Part shown: positions 62,733-64,000 of the stretch, piece by piece
Numbering within the stretch: position 1 is the first letter of the stretch
How the letters are laid out: each line of letters opens with the position of its first letter
Assembly (NCBI GenBank): GCA_031396695.1
Contig: JANNLG010000171.1
Location: 1-64,000, forward strand
DNA from: VGRW01 sp031396695
GTDB taxonomy: Bacteria > Myxococcota_A > UBA9160 > SZUA-336
Length of the DNA: 64,000 nucleotides
Reading direction: 5' to 3'
Made by a program: the position numbers and the translations under genes
Notes under the pieces: model-generated
The model's database searches: none
What the model saw: the letters and a program-made list of their open reading frames with translations, nothing else
Told to the model about the DNA's origin: nothing

Positions 62733-64000
62733 ATGAGCTCGACCGAACTCACCCCGAACGATTCGGGGACGGACCTCGACCTGTGGGGTCAACTGCGCGT
62801 GGTGCGGCGCTGCCTGCCGCTCCTGCGCGGCGTGCGCCGACACCTCGTGGTGTTGCTTCTCTCGATGGCCGCGCTCGCGCTCGTCGGCTTCGCGAGCTTC
62901 CTGGTCTACGCGCCCGCGCTCTGGAACGGCGCGTTGCAGGGCCAGCCGATCTCGGAGCTCGCCGCGCGCGCGGTCGGCATGGCGCCCGAGCGGGTCGCGC
63001 ACGTGGAGGCGCTTGACGCTCCGCTGCGCCGCGCGCTCGCGGAGCGCCTCACCTGGATGCTCGCCGGACTCAGCGTCTCGATCGCCGCGGGGATCATGGC
63101 GGTCGGCTACTACGGCATCTGGATCCTGCAGCGCGTGAACCAATCGCTGCGGCTGCAGCTGGTCGATCGCCTGCAGACGCTCTCGCTGCGCTTCCACGAT
63201 CAGAGCCGCGTGGGCGACGCGATCTACCGCACCTATCAGGACAGCGCGATGGTCACGCAGGTCGTCCAGTCGTACATCATCGCGCCGATCGCCGGCGCCA
63301 CGCAGGCGGTCACGCTGACGCTCGTGCTGGTCGCGTTCTCGCCCGCGCTCGCGCTGGCGCTCGCCGCGACCTGGCTGCCGCTGCTCGCGCTCGGGCTGTG
63401 GTTCTCGAAGCGCCTGCGCGCGCGCTTCCGCGTCGCACGCGAGACCAACAGCGGGCTGACCTCGCGGATCCAGGAGAGCCTCGCCGGAGTGCGCGTGATC
63501 AAGGCGTACGGGCTCGAGGGCTTCGAGCAGGCGCGCTTCGAGAGCGCCTCGCACGCCGCGTTCGCGGGGGCGCGCGCGGCCCGCAGCCAGCTCGCGACTT
63601 TCGGCGTGCTCGTGTTCTGGGTGATCGGCGCGTCGACGCTCGCGGCCAGCGTGCTCGCCACGCTCGCGACGCGCGCCGAGTCGCCGCTCTGGATCGCGAG
63701 CCTGGTGGCTTCGCGCGGGCCGGAGTTCGCGCAGGCCTGGCTCGCGAGCGCGGGCATCGGCCTGTGGACGCTCGGCCTGTACAACGCCTGGAAAGGCATG
63801 TTCGCGTCGGGCGCAGGCAGCATCGTCGGGATCTTCCGCACCTGGGGCCGCGCGCAGGACATCGCCGTCGGGCTCGATCGCGTGTTCGAGCTGCTCGATA
63901 CCGAGCCCGAGGTGCAGGACGCGCCGGATGCGATCGCGCTCGCGCCGCTGCGCGATCGGATCGCGTTCAAGGACGTGAGCTTCGCGTACCAGACGGAGCG
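62733..64000 (+). CDS. ABC exporter, permease-ATPase fusion (incomplete, 3' end cut)
   Basis: The first ~422 residues of a gene running past the window edge, from the ATG at 62733. Six membrane helices of a type I ABC exporter domain are visible between ~35 and ~375, with LRLQLVDRLQTLSLRFHDQSRVGDAIYRTYQD in parts (the intracellular coupling region) and ESLAGVRVIKAYGLEGFE. The start of the nucleotide-binding domain (IAFKDVSFAYQTE) is reached in the last bases; Walker motifs lie beyond the window. The cargo is unknown. An extracellular insertion between helices 1 and 2 and a long loop between helices 5 and 6 are larger than in MsbA. Confidence 0.9.
   Translation, partial: MSSTELTPNDSGTDLDLWGQLRVVRRCLPLLRGVRRHLVVLLLSMAALALVGFASFLVYAPALWNGALQGQPISELAARAVGMAPERVAHVEALDAPLRRALAERLTWMLAGLSVSIAAGIMAVGYYGIWILQRVNQSLRLQLVDRLQTLSLRFHDQSRVGDAIYRTYQDSAMVTQVVQSYIIAPIAGATQAVTLTLVLVAFSPALALALAATWLPLLALGLWFSKRLRARFRVARETNSGLTSRIQESLAGVRVIKAYGLEGFEQARFESASHAAFAGARAARSQLATFGVLVFWVIGASTLAASVLATLATRAESPLWIASLVASRGPEFAQAWLASAGIGLWTLGLYNAWKGMFASGAGSIVGIFRTWGRAQDIAVGLDRVFELLDTEPEVQDAPDAIALAPLRDRIAFKDVSFAYQTE

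Overview
The window is a GC-rich bacterial chromosome segment packed with genes. I support 58 protein genes, several cis-acting sites, and no rRNA, tRNA, CRISPR array, transposase or integrase. GTG and TTG starts are common, and 4-base start/stop overlaps (ATGA, GTGA, TTGA, apparently CTGA) join genes inside operons. No gene-free stretch exceeds about 260 bases. The gene set suggests an aerobic or facultative, metabolically broad Gram-negative relative of the former Deltaproteobacteria (Myxococcota or Binatota are the likeliest): type II NADH dehydrogenase, F420-type luciferase-like oxidoreductase, fused indolepyruvate ferredoxin oxidoreductase, acetoacetyl-CoA ligase, two citrate synthases, exosortase, NtrBC. 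The lineage is inference; no marker gene was compared.

Layout. 53-1429: secreted Ca-repeat/dockerin-like protein. 1449-8147 (minus): RDD, SpoIIM, DUF4129, DUF4350, MoxR, DUF58 operon. 8217-14316: NDH-2, LLM oxidoreductase, fused IOR, and a tiny NrtS-like nitrate/nitrite transporter. 14392-19560: exonuclease III, serine acetyltransferase, RecB-like Fe-S nuclease, BFD-type Fe-S protein, glyoxalase II. 19561-19982: sigma-54-type promoter with repeated upstream half-sites driving a 74-residue protein. 19996-21487 (minus): AGE epimerase preceded by a gene with an in-frame TGA at codon 14 and a good bacterial SECIS hairpin, i.e. an ArsC-like selenoprotein that ordinary gene calling would truncate. 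21528-24282: bfd, Fur box, lemA, two TPM-domain genes, fur. 24295-26976: ptsP and a small Xre regulator. 27182-36448: AsmA-like protein and a complete Bat (aerotolerance-type) operon, the second MoxR/DUF58 system here. 36445-40199: methyltransferase, B12-type radical SAM protein and glycosyltransferase. 40240-42080: mobA, moeA. 42190-46643: NtrB, NtrC, thiE, nucleoside transporter. 46637-48125: second two-component pair. 48360-51688: long PLP transsulfuration enzyme, ketopantoate reductase, gamma carbonic anhydrase. 51757-54739: asd and acetoacetyl-CoA ligase. 54762-57185: divergent citrate synthases around a palindromic site, one carrying a DNA-binding domain. 57298-64000: enoyl-CoA hydratase, exosortase, molybdopterin oxidoreductase, acetyltransferase, and an ABC exporter cut by the window edge.

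Themes. Iron and sulfur handling (Fur, bfd, BFD-type protein, Fe-S nuclease, cysE, transsulfuration) and molybdenum use (mobA, moeA, a Mo enzyme) recur. The NtrBC pair could drive the sigma-54 promoter, but nothing here shows that directly. The most distinctive item is the selenoprotein, which predicts a full selenocysteine system (selA, selB, selC, selD) elsewhere in the genome.
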